Assembly (NCBI GenBank): GCA_905202115.1
Contig: CAJKQZ010000119.1
Span: 1-7,747, forward strand
From: an uncultured Prevotellaceae bacterium
GTDB lineage: Bacteria; Bacteroidota; Bacteroidia; Bacteroidales; Bacteroidaceae
Direction: 5' to 3'
Length of the DNA: 7,747 nt
Shown here: in pieces, positions 1-6,116 of the stretch
Position numbering within the stretch: the stretch's first letter is position 1
Layout: the number at the start of each line of letters is the position of its first letter
Notes under the pieces: model-generated
What the model was told of the DNA's origin: nothing
Seen by the model: only the letters and a program-made list of their open reading frames with translations
Databases searched by the model: none
Translations under genes and position numbers: made by a program

Positions 1-75
1 ATTTTCGATTATCTCCCTTGTATTTTCAATTTGCTGCGGGAACTTTTTTACCGTGCGAAAAAAAATATTTTTTTC
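1..75 (+). repeat. Left copy of locus-bounding inverted repeat
   Basis: Read on the plus strand this segment aligns with the reverse complement of 7623-7696. Over the first 55 positions 49 are identical, and both copies then run into an A-tract/T-tract of similar length. Shared blocks include ATTTTCGATTAT, CCTTGTATTTT, CTGCGGGAA and TTTTTTACCGTG. Four of the six mismatches are C/G swaps. The window begins inside what, by comparison with the right copy, would be the arm of a hairpin, so this copy is truncated by the window edge. It starts about 70 bp after the stop codon of the FrhB-like gene. An open frame across it starting MYFQFAAGTFLPC is a shadow of the repeat: a similar frame occurs in the right copy. 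Confidence 0.85.
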
Positions 76-144
76 TTCAGAGCGCTGCCGAAACAACTGC
101 CCGCCGGACGTCATCTTTCCGCGCCTATGTCAGGTTACATCGAA

Positions 145-1335
145 TCACCTTATCTTTAGCGCCTTTACTATCCTGTACGCCACCCTTACCAATGGATAAA
201 TCTTTGTCTTGAGGTGTTTCTTAATCATCCGCCGGCGAGCCGTAGCCCGATAAGCCGCACGAATGCCTTCGGAAGCATATATTTTCACGAACTTCTCTCT
301 GTCAGCAGGCTTAGGAGAAGGATATTGCAACTGGCCGTTACCTTTTACGGCCTCCTCGACAGTTCTCTCTTCAAAGTCCAGGATGTCGGAAGCCTTGTTG
401 AAAAAGGCCAATCCCTTTGGAGTATTGACAATCACAGCGCTTACGCCTGTCGAGCCGGCAAGCCGGCTGTCTTTTCCAAGCCCCCAAAAATCGCAGAGTG
501 TTAAGTCGCTCTGCCTTTCGGGACGCGCATAACGACAGGAATAACAGCAATCACGAAAACTCTCACAGGCAATGAACGCTCCCATGTACGGGTCGGAATA
601 CCAGGGCTTTGTGATTCGCCTGCCTCCGTTATGCGTTAACGCAGTTAACGCATAACGAATAGAATTCGTTTTGCGTAGTTTTTTATAACGGAACGTTATC
701 GAATTTGCATCGATATTTTTGTATCGTTTTATGTTGTCGTCAAGCAATTGTTGCGACGGTACCCCATGACACACCAAATCGGCTGTGACAAGGTTTTCGT
801 AATCTTTTCCGAGAAAGCCTCGAAGTCCGGCAACCTGGCATCCTGTTCCCACAAACAGCACCCGACGACCTTTTAACAAGTAGCTGCGGATTGTTCTGTA
901 AAGATTTTGAGGAATCTCGCTCTGAACATATTTTGAACCTTTGAACGACTCGAGCCCGGCAATGGTTTCCGCAATCGTATGTCGAACGTTGTGCATGTCA
1001 TTTCCCGAACAGCCTGCCACTATTCCTCCTTCAGAGACTGTATGCACGGCAAGAGCTGTAGCGGCTCCTCCGCTTGCACACGAAAGCAACGTGTTTTCAG
1101 GTTTTATCGCCGCTGCGTAACATTTCACAGGACGACTGAAACGTGTCTCGTTCAGTTGCGGACATACCTTTTCGCAAAGCCCGCAGTTTATACACTTATC
1201 GGAATCTTTCTTAGGGTATCTGAAGCCTAAGCTGTCGGTTACCATAGTGATTGCAGCATGAGAACATGCGTTCAAACACGCCATGCACCCTGTGCAATCC
1301 TGCGCGGAACAGATATCTGTCAATCGTATACTCAT
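145..1335 (-). CDS. FrhB-like 4Fe-4S protein of polysaccharide loci
   Basis: This 396-aa protein belongs to the 'coenzyme F420 hydrogenase/dehydrogenase beta subunit' family. In CPS loci that name is a domain label, not evidence for F420 chemistry; the true substrate is unknown. The N-terminus carries two 4Fe-4S motifs: C14-C17-C20-C24 (CTGCMACLNAC) and C48-C51-C54-C58 (CINCGLCEKVC). The FrhB core follows: CASGGAATA near 86-94, FVGTGCQVAGLRGFL at 161-175, LVCHGVPS at 187-194, and a cysteine-rich block DCCYSCRYA at 262-270 followed by LCDFWG. The last 40 residues are strongly basic and could touch membrane or RNA. No signal peptide or membrane span is seen, so it is probably cytosolic. Its ATG overlaps the stop of the pyruvyl transferase gene by 4 bp (ATGA), so the two are probably translationally coupled. 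Likely role: redox or cofactor step in glycan modification (inference). Confidence 0.9.
   Translation of the reverse strand: MSIRLTDICSAQDCTGCMACLNACSHAAITMVTDSLGFRYPKKDSDKCINCGLCEKVCPQLNETRFSRPVKCYAAAIKPENTLLSCASGGAATALAVHTVSEGGIVAGCSGNDMHNVRHTIAETIAGLESFKGSKYVQSEIPQNLYRTIRSYLLKGRRVLFVGTGCQVAGLRGFLGKDYENLVTADLVCHGVPSQQLLDDNIKRYKNIDANSITFRYKKLRKTNSIRYALTALTHNGGRRITKPWYSDPYMGAFIACESFRDCCYSCRYARPERQSDLTLCDFWGLGKDSRLAGSTGVSAVIVNTPKGLAFFNKASDILDFEERTVEEAVKGNGQLQYPSPKPADREKFVKIYASEGIRAAYRATARRRMIKKHLKTKIYPLVRVAYRIVKALKIR
627..657. repeat. 31-bp perfect hyphenated palindrome inside the FrhB-like gene
   Basis: Two 14-bp arms, CGTTATGCGTTAAC and GTTAACGCATAACG, match perfectly around a 3-bp spacer GCA. 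Inside it GTTAACGCA occurs twice in tandem (635-643 and 644-652), which gives the protein a tandem ALT-ALT at about residues 230-235. The duplication explains the centre but not the extra matching flanks. The reading frame stays open. Confidence 0.85.
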
Positions 1336-2435
1336 GCAAATGCTTTTCTAAGATAATCTATCGACATCTGCCTTTCGGTCTCGAGGGCACGTTCCACCGA
1401 ATTCCAATCGGGAACGCACGGTTGCCTGTCAAGCTCTTGCCCGCTAAGGAAGTTGTCGCGAATGCCAAGCAGTTCGAACAGATTATATATGCGGGAATTC
1501 TGACAACGCGGCTCGTTGTCGGAAAAACGTTTGACGGTGATGAACGGTTTTCGATATTGAATGGAGAATATCGACCCGTGAAACGAATCGGTTACCACAT
1601 AATCGGCATTTGCAATCAAGCGTAGAAACGCAACAGGGCCGACGTCGCTCAAAACTCTGTCGGCATAGCGCCCGAACATGGGCAAATTGTCTATTGTCAC
1701 GAGTTGCAGCCCCATTTCCGCAGCCTTTCCTTTGGCAAAACGGAGATAGATTTCATTAAATGTCAGAAAATATGCAAACATATAATGGCCGTCGGGCAAA
1801 GGATAGTCACTATGTTTTTCAAGTTCTCTCCATTGCTCCGACAAAAGCAGAAGCGTAGGATCCAATACTACCGCCACATCGTCCCTGGCGCTTATCTCCC
1901 TGAGTATATCAGCGCCCGATTTTTCTCTCGAAGAAAGCGATTTGAAATTTTTTATCCAGGACCTGACCAATTCTGCATACTCCTTTGAATATGTCATGCT
2001 TCCTATGCTGGGAGCATAAGCAATTTTTTCACATTCAGCCGACGCAAAACTTGCAAAATAAAAACCGTTATGATGATCCGGAAGTATTGAAGACCAAATC
2101 TGGTCACTCCCGCAAACGATCCTGGAATATCGGTCGCTTAACTGCGATGTGTTTTTCCAATCGGCGTCGACTTGCAGAAAATTTTGCTTGAAATACGCGA
2201 AAGACGAAAAGGATTTACGCCGTTGAAAGAGAAAAACCTTAAGCAAAGAGCAAACAAGACTTTTGATTCTGCGTTTAAAGCCTTTCGGTCGCACATAACG
2301 ACTATCGTCTACCAGCTTGCTGTCTACTCCCAAACGCTTCAAAGTTTGTTGCAGCGCATAAGCTTGCAACATAGACCCGTAATTGGGATATGAAATCCAT
2401 GTGATAATCGCGGTTTGAAATTTATTCTGAGTCAT
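1332..2435 (-). CDS. Polysaccharide pyruvyl transferase family protein
   Basis: This 367-aa protein matches the polysaccharide pyruvyl transferase (WcaK/CsaB-type) family. These enzymes move the enolpyruvyl group of PEP onto a sugar hydroxyl to make a pyruvate ketal, adding negative charge to capsule or exopolysaccharide. Visible motifs in order: the N-terminal NYGSMLQAYALQQTL at 18-32, VCGSDQIWS at 107-115, SLSSREKSGADIL at 166-178, VLDPTLLL at 190-197, and the C-terminal family signature DYVVTDSFHGSIFSIQYRKPF region at 278-298 with the conserved S-F-H-G. Length is normal for the family, and no membrane span is seen. It starts 14 bp after the flippase stop and overlaps the FrhB-like gene by 4 bp. 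Pairing of this family with FrhB-like proteins is common in Bacteroidales CPS loci. Acceptor sugar cannot be read from sequence. Confidence 0.92.
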   Translation of the reverse strand: MTQNKFQTAIITWISYPNYGSMLQAYALQQTLKRLGVDSKLVDDSRYVRPKGFKRRIKSLVCSLLKVFLFQRRKSFSSFAYFKQNFLQVDADWKNTSQLSDRYSRIVCGSDQIWSSILPDHHNGFYFASFASAECEKIAYAPSIGSMTYSKEYAELVRSWIKNFKSLSSREKSGADILREISARDDVAVVLDPTLLLLSEQWRELEKHSDYPLPDGHYMFAYFLTFNEIYLRFAKGKAAEMGLQLVTIDNLPMFGRYADRVLSDVGPVAFLRLIANADYVVTDSFHGSIFSIQYRKPFITVKRFSDNEPRCQNSRIYNLFELLGIRDNFLSGQELDRQPCVPDWNSVERALETERQMSIDYLRKAFA

Positions 2436-2449
2436 TTGTAGAATCGGGA

Positions 2450-3973
2450 TTATTTATGGAGCCGTGACTTAACAAGTTGAGCTATCCTCTTCCTTTCTTG
2501 CCCTGTCAGTCCGATACAGAGTATTACCAATCCGATAAAACATATACATATTGAACTTACAGAAAGGATTTGAGAGAACGGACTCAGATTCTTACACAAC
2601 AAGTAAGCAATGTAACATAACGGCAAGGCAAAAACAAGCACTTTCAAAACAGGCAGCAATACATTGCAAACGAAAGGACGGAACAAGGACTTATTGAGCG
2701 CTTTCGAAACAAATCGTTCTCTCACAAACAGCAATAATATAGAAACAGTTCCATATACAATATAAATAAGATAAGGGATGTTCCATATCTCCAGAGCCAG
2801 ATACGACAGCGGGAAATTGAGAAACAAGATTGCAGACACAACGATTTGGTATTTTCGAATCTTTCCATACGCCTGAATTACTGTCGCAAAAAGATTTGAC
2901 ATGGCATCGAGAATTATGTTTATGAGAGAAATGCGGCAAAATATCAATGTAAAATCAGGCACCTCGTCTAACCAGAGATTCAAAATCACATCCATTTCAT
3001 AAAACAACGGAATGCAAATGATCAGAAGCAGGAAACAAGAAAATTTGGTACCATAAAACAGAAGCGAACCCACTTCCTGGATATCATTTTCGGCGTATTT
3101 CTTTACAATCTGCGGATTTAAAGCCGTCTGAAACGATTGTACGAATTTCGTAACCGCAGCCTGCACTTGCGAGGTTACACCATATGCAGCATTCAGTATA
3201 TTTCCAAAAAACAGATTCAATAATATATTGCAGCCTTGCAAAGTAAAAGCCCAGGCCATTTGCCCTAAAGCACTCCACGAGGCGAAAGAAAAAATTTGCT
3301 TAAACAATCCTCTATTAAAACTCCTTGTTATTTTCACATGAGGAAATTTCACCCTGCAAACAAACCAGTTTATCAAAGCATAAATGCAACTTGCTCCCAA
3401 CATTAACTCACTGTAAAAAACAAGGCGACCGGTAGATTTCGAAAGAAGCAGATAAACTATAGCCAACTTAAGAACTGCATCCACTATGCTGAGATATGCA
3501 AAAATATCCATTCGTTCGTAAGCAATAATCATTGCCGAAAAAGGAGCGAAAGCAATTGTTACGCAGGCGGTAATCGAGCTGAAATGAAATACAGCCAAAG
3601 CGGCATTATATTTATCGACGGGAATGTTTATCGATGTTTTGAAATAATAATATCCTATAGTTTCGAGGATTGCAAAAAGCACAAGGGATATAGCTATCTG
3701 TATATATATTGCCGAAGTAAAGACTTCGCTCACATTTCCGCCGGCACCTTTGCCTATCTCAAAATTCAAAAAACGCTGTACAGACAACGTCAACGCGCCT
3801 GTTATCATCGTGATAAAACCTACGACACCGCCGGCCACGTTATATATACCGTAATCAATAATTCCCAGGGTCTCTAAAACGACTCGCGTCGTATAAAGAG
3901 AAATTGCCATCATAACAATCATTCTTATATAAAGAGCGATTGTATTTCTTGCAATTCGTTTGTGTGAATTCAT
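2450..3973 (-). CDS. Wzx-like polysaccharide flippase (MOP superfamily)
   Basis: This 507-aa integral membrane protein has roughly 12-14 hydrophobic segments (approximately 12-28, 45-63, 88-108, 126-150, 158-177, 186-206, 225-256, 304-325, 342-366, 375-395, 400-418, 434-460, 468-489). This is the pattern of Wzx/MATE-like flippases, which move undecaprenyl-linked repeat units across the inner membrane. Family-like features are the N-terminal RNTIALYIRMIV, TTRVVLETLGIIDYGIYNVAGG at about 28-49 and SVQRFLNFEIGKG at about 64-76. The ATG at 3973 opens the recognisable N-terminus, so the start is secure. The gene is visibly more AT-rich than upxY or the recombinase, as is usual for Wzx genes and consistent with exchange of biosynthetic genes. 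It is the first gene after the 314-bp gap that follows the upxY pair. Confidence 0.92.
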   Translation of the reverse strand: MNSHKRIARNTIALYIRMIVMMAISLYTTRVVLETLGIIDYGIYNVAGGVVGFITMITGALTLSVQRFLNFEIGKGAGGNVSEVFTSAIYIQIAISLVLFAILETIGYYYFKTSINIPVDKYNAALAVFHFSSITACVTIAFAPFSAMIIAYERMDIFAYLSIVDAVLKLAIVYLLLSKSTGRLVFYSELMLGASCIYALINWFVCRVKFPHVKITRSFNRGLFKQIFSFASWSALGQMAWAFTLQGCNILLNLFFGNILNAAYGVTSQVQAAVTKFVQSFQTALNPQIVKKYAENDIQEVGSLLFYGTKFSCFLLLIICIPLFYEMDVILNLWLDEVPDFTLIFCRISLINIILDAMSNLFATVIQAYGKIRKYQIVVSAILFLNFPLSYLALEIWNIPYLIYIVYGTVSILLLFVRERFVSKALNKSLFRPFVCNVLLPVLKVLVFALPLCYIAYLLCKNLSPFSQILSVSSICICFIGLVILCIGLTGQERKRIAQLVKSRLHK

Positions 3974-4002
3974 TGCTGTAATATGTATCTATACCTACAG
4001 AG

Positions 4003-4016
4003 TTGTAATATTACAA
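4003..4016. promoter_or_regulatory. 14-bp perfect palindrome upstream of flippase gene
   Basis: TTGTAATATTACAA is a perfect dyad centred about 36 bp before the flippase start codon. It could be an operator or a short RNA hairpin in the 5' region. No protein partner can be named, and AT-rich dyads of this size can arise by chance. Confidence 0.4.
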
Positions 4017-4089
4017 GGCGGCTTATTCCAAAATTGATATTTTATGAAACCAAATAGGCATACAAACGAAAGCACCCATACGAGGGCCT

Positions 4090-4172
4090 CAAAAATTATC
4101 TCTGAGGTATTTTGAATTATCTCAGACATATTTTAAAATATCTCAGAGATAATTTTTTCTTGGTGCGGGAAG
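4090..4172 (+). repeat. Middle copy of the locus repeat family
   Basis: Positions 4090-4134 match the reverse complement of 7692-7736 at 42 of 45 bases, including TATTTTGAATTATCT and CTCAGACATATTTT. After this the two diverge, but TGCGGGAAG recurs at 4164-4172 at a comparable place, as in the left and right copies. The orientation matches the left copy and is opposite to the right copy. It begins about 115 bp beyond the stop of the 288-aa gene when read on the minus strand. Confidence 0.8.
4091..4157 (-). terminator. Strong bidirectional hairpin with U-tract (possible terminator or attenuator)
   Basis: Arms 4091-4113 and 4135-4157 pair over 23 bp with a single mismatch, around a 21-nt loop. 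On the minus strand the stem is followed by AATTTTTGAGG, and on the plus strand by TTTTTTCTTGG, so it could terminate in either direction. The loop contains a third related word, TTATCTCAGACATA, that could pair with either arm, giving mutually exclusive folds. It lies in the middle of the CPS transcription unit, between the upxY pair and the biosynthetic genes, so it would have to be read through for those genes to be expressed. The terminator role is inferred from shape only; the stem is AT-rich. Confidence 0.6.
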
Positions 4173-4287
4173 CGGTTATTCCGCTTAGGAATATTGATGA
4201 GCGAAAGGAATATGGCGGATATTCAGACGAAACAGAACCCGCCTATCGGGCATTCGATTATTGCGTGGACTGAGTGGGTCACGCGTT

Positions 4288-5154
4288 TCACGAATTACAA
4301 AGGCGGTACTCGAGGTCGAGAGAGTATGCGCGACGGCTTGCTTCGTCAATAGTAGAGCAAACGGAGAGCGCACTCAGAAGGCGGCATTCGTGTTTCTCGT
4401 GCTCCTTAGAGGATATAAAATCAGGAAAAATCCGATTCGCGAACAGGAGCTTCGTTTTCAATGTTTTTCCCGATTGTCCGCTCACATCATCCAACGCCGC
4501 AAGGTAATTTCCGACTATCCTCCGCTTGTACTCCTGCTGTTCCGGCAGGAATGCGCCCAAATCGTCGGCAAGCAATATAATTATCCGCAAGAGAGCGTCA
4601 TTTTGTGGGATATTATCGAAACGACACCGCAAAGCGCTCTCGTCTATCCATTTTTTCTCTATCCCTGCATACCAAAGCAAACCGGCGGCCGACGAACCGT
4701 CATAAACGTCGGGGGCTTGCCTGACGATACTCATTATATCGTACAATGAAATCAACTTGTTTCCTCCGCGCCATGCGCTAAAGATGCGTTCATAGTTTTC
4801 ATTGACAAAAACCTCGGACGCGGGCGCGCCGTAACCTAAGCGATAAACCCAGTCGAACAAATAAAGCACCGCAGGCAGTTTGTGGATTTCCATGCAGTGA
4901 GCGCGCCTCATGCAATTGTCCGCCCATTGGCGCGCGCGGTTTTCAAGTGCGGCAATGCGACTGTCTTTCCTGTCATAACTGATGAATCCTCCGCAAGCCT
5001 GGTATAAGGACATAAGCAAATGAGCATATCCCGCAGCAGCGTCTGCATCATAAAAATCGACTGTTCCGCACTCGGGAATAAGATTTGCCACAGCAGTATC
5101 CACTGCGCTGCGGCTTCTATTCCTGTAATCAAAAGGAGTTATTCTCACGCTCAT
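4288..5154 (-). CDS. Unrecognised 288-aa protein in the upxZ position
   Basis: I do not recognise this family from sequence. The ATG overlaps the upxY stop by 4 bp (ATGA), so the two are almost certainly cotranscribed and coupled. In Bacteroides CPS loci this slot is held by UpxZ, a small protein of about 160 aa as I recall it, which blocks UpxY proteins of other loci. This protein is much longer and I see no clear UpxZ signature. It looks soluble and mostly helical, without signal peptide or membrane spans. Notable segments are AAGYAHLLMSLYQACGG at 40-56, a Cys/His/Arg-rich NCMRRAHCMEIHKL at 80-93, LYLFDWVYRLGYGAPASEVF at 97-116 and YERIFSAWRGGNKLISLYDI at 121-140. A charged segment, SSKEHEKHECRLL, lies near 248-260. 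It may be an extended UpxZ analogue or an unrelated regulator. That it is a real gene is well supported by the tight coupling and the length of the frame. Confidence 0.85.
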   Translation of the reverse strand: MSVRITPFDYRNRSRSAVDTAVANLIPECGTVDFYDADAAAGYAHLLMSLYQACGGFISYDRKDSRIAALENRARQWADNCMRRAHCMEIHKLPAVLYLFDWVYRLGYGAPASEVFVNENYERIFSAWRGGNKLISLYDIMSIVRQAPDVYDGSSAAGLLWYAGIEKKWIDESALRCRFDNIPQNDALLRIIILLADDLGAFLPEQQEYKRRIVGNYLAALDDVSGQSGKTLKTKLLFANRIFPDFISSKEHEKHECRLLSALSVCSTIDEASRRAYSLDLEYRLCNS

Positions 5155-5747
5155 ACGAAACGGATATATTCAGGGTCGACTTCCACGCTCGCTGTTATTA
5201 ATGAAGAAATGCCTATAAGAAATCTTTTCTTCTGAAGCCCTTTTATTGAAAGAAGATTACCCACATATCCGTCGAGAGGTCCGCCAACGATACTTACCAT
5301 TTTGCCAATCATGGATGTGGTTACTTCAGAAGGAAGATAGTATTTCACAGACCTGGCGCTTTTCACCGCGGTGATGAAAGCATCCATTTCCTGATCTCTG
5401 ACAGTTACCGGCTGGAATTGTTTTCCACCTTTTAAATATCTGAACTGAAGGGTTTTTATCGATTCTATTATAGGATCAAGAATTTCCTTGCTGCTGCGCA
5501 CGAAAAGCAAATCGCTGATAAACGGCACTTGTCTCCGAACACGCTTTCCTTCACTTATACAAACGCTCCATTTCAGGGGCGTAAAAACATCAAGGCCGAA
5601 TTCGGACGACAGTTGTATATAAGCCGGAAGTTTTGCGTTGGGACGTTTCAAATCACGCAAAGCAAACCATTGCATCAAACCGTGAGTTTCGTCTGCACGC
5701 GGCACCTCACATTTCTGTACCGGCGTGGAATCATTCAATACAGCCAC
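5151..5747 (-). CDS. upxY: UpxY family transcription antiterminator (NusG paralogue)
   Basis: This 198-aa protein has an N-terminal NusG-like (NGN) domain at about 26-130: MQWFALRDLKRPNAK, then FGLDVFTPLKW, then the basic KRVRRQVPFISDLLFVR. It ends in a KOW-like region at about 147-180 (IGKMVSIVGGPLDGYVGNLL). UpxY proteins ride on RNA polymerase and stop premature termination in the leader of their own CPS operon. Being the first CPS gene behind an invertible promoter is the classic arrangement. The start is GTG at 5747: an in-frame TAA lies 42 bases upstream with no ATG, GTG or TTG between. The only better-looking internal start is ATG at residue 25, which would leave just the folded domain, so the true N-terminus is uncertain by about 24 residues. 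No strong Shine-Dalgarno sequence is present, which is usual in this phylum. Confidence 0.93.
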   Translation of the reverse strand: MAVLNDSTPVQKCEVPRADETHGLMQWFALRDLKRPNAKLPAYIQLSSEFGLDVFTPLKWSVCISEGKRVRRQVPFISDLLFVRSSKEILDPIIESIKTLQFRYLKGGKQFQPVTVRDQEMDAFITAVKSARSVKYYLPSEVTTSMIGKMVSIVGGPLDGYVGNLLSIKGLQKKRFLIGISSLITASVEVDPEYIRFV

Positions 5748-5815
5748 TTTTTCGGCAATGGATATACTTCTTAATCCTGCTTAGAGCAATATCTTTTTGC
5801 TTACCAGGCAGTTAT

Positions 5816-5834
5816 AAAAATTCTCTGACGAGAA
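5816..5834 (-). terminator. Possible leader attenuator hairpin
   Basis: On the minus strand TTCTC-GTCA-GAGAA is followed directly by TTTTT. An upstream ATTCTC (about 20 nt earlier in the RNA) could pair with the same GAGAAT and compete with the short hairpin. The stem is only 5 bp, so it would be weak alone, but the site is where UpxY-dependent antitermination is expected. Confidence 0.4.
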
Positions 5835-5876
5835 AGACAGAAATTCGAGAATCTTGGAATCAATCATCCCCAGGAT

Positions 5877-5893
5877 ATCTCTAAGCAAGAGAT
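5877..5893 (-). repeat. Left inverted repeat / recombination core site
   Basis: Plus strand ATCTCTAAGCAAGAGAT is the exact reverse complement of 6049-6065. It divides into ATCTCT, an asymmetric 5-bp AAGCA, and AGAGAT, i.e. two inverted 6-bp arms around a spacer. A further 7-bp match, CCCAGGA at 5869-5875 against TCCTGGG at 6074-6080, lies outside at unequal distance. Confidence 0.9.
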
Positions 5894-5907
5894 TGTTTTC
5901 TTGTCGG

Positions 5908-5923
5908 CAAAAATACAAATTTA
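5908..5923 (-). promoter_or_regulatory. Bacteroidales-type promoter of the upxY operon (ON orientation)
   Basis: On the minus strand two overlapping matches to the -7 consensus TAnnTTTG occur: TAAATTTG (5923-5916) and TATTTTTG (5915-5908, followed by C). A clear TTTG -33 element is not present at the usual 19-21 bp upstream, so strength is hard to judge. Transcription would start near 5900-5903 and run out through the left repeat into upxY. Confidence 0.65.
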
Positions 5924-6048
5924 TTTTCATTTAGTACTTTATGATATTTCATTAATGGAATATTCTGTGTTTTCTCGACAAATCGCTTGCCTTTGATTAC
6001 AGAAAAGCGACTAACAAATGCTTTTACAACGCATTATGAAATGTTTAC

Positions 6049-6065
6049 ATCTCTTGCTTAGAGAT
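6049..6065 (+). repeat. Right inverted repeat / recombination core site
   Basis: Plus strand ATCTCTTGCTTAGAGAT consists of ATCTCT, the 5-bp spacer TGCTT and AGAGAT. It pairs perfectly with the left site at 5877-5893. It lies 51 bp beyond the recombinase stop codon. Only the spacer is asymmetric, so it alone sets the direction of the site. Confidence 0.9.
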
Positions 6066-6116
6066 TTAAAAGTTCCTGGGATTTATTTTTATTATTTTTG
6101 AAGGTTCTGAGCCTTG

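Larger units (their letters stand above)
3974..4287 (-). other. Intergenic gap between regulatory pair and flippase
   Basis: I see no gene in this 314-bp stretch on either strand. It holds the hairpin and repeat at 4090-4172, a small hairpin AAGCGG-TTATT-CCGCTT at 4170-4186 and the palindrome at 4003-4016. No convincing TAnnTTTG promoter box appears on the minus strand ahead of the flippase; TTTG words occur near 4047-4066 but lack a -7 partner at 19-21 bp. Transcription of the flippase therefore probably depends on read-through from the invertible promoter (inference). Confidence 0.6.
5748..5902 (-). other. Untranslated leader of the upxY operon
   Basis: About 155 nt separate the predicted transcription start from the GTG of upxY, with no gene in between. 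Long leaders with internal termination signals are the known site of UpxY action. The transcript begins within the invertible segment, crosses the left inverted repeat (5893-5877) and contains the word CTCTAAGC (plus strand GCTTAGAG, 5779-5786). That word can pair with GCTTAGAG from the left repeat, so the fold of the leader could include the recombination site itself. A second pairing, GATAT with ATATC, flanks the same area. Confidence 0.5.
5877..6065. other. Invertible promoter segment (phase switch)
   Basis: A 189-bp segment between the recombinase stop and the upxY leader is bounded by perfect 17-bp inverted repeats and is AT-rich inside. It holds a minus-strand promoter box and no comparable TAnnTTTG box on the plus strand. 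In this sequence the promoter faces upxY, so the assembled molecule is in the ON state. Inversion would point it at the 3' end of the recombinase gene, antisense to it. Invertible CPS promoters are well established in Bacteroides; that this segment inverts is inference from structure. Confidence 0.85.

Noticed and set aside
687..701. ATAACG-GAA-CGTTAT dyad in the FrhB-like gene near the large palindrome
   Set aside because: Arms of 6 bp in coding sequence are expected by chance; no functional link could be shown.
145..1335. Reading the FrhB-like protein as a true coenzyme F420 enzyme
   Set aside because: The family name comes from methanogen hydrogenases. The CPS context next to a pyruvyl transferase, and the absence of any other F420 gene in the window, do not support F420 use.
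2691..2939. Short frames on the minus strand inside the flippase gene (also 3084-3278)
   Set aside because: They are out-of-frame shadows of a long, clearly membrane-protein coding frame.
4261..4749. Plus-strand open frame of 162 codons overlapping the 288-aa gene
   Set aside because: It lies almost wholly antisense to a longer frame that is translationally coupled to upxY, and has no recognisable features.
5983..6010. TCGCTT (5983-5988) and AAGCGA (6005-6010) inverted words inside the invertible segment
   Set aside because: Only 6 bp with a 16-bp spacer; not long enough to separate from chance or to call a second recombination or operator site.
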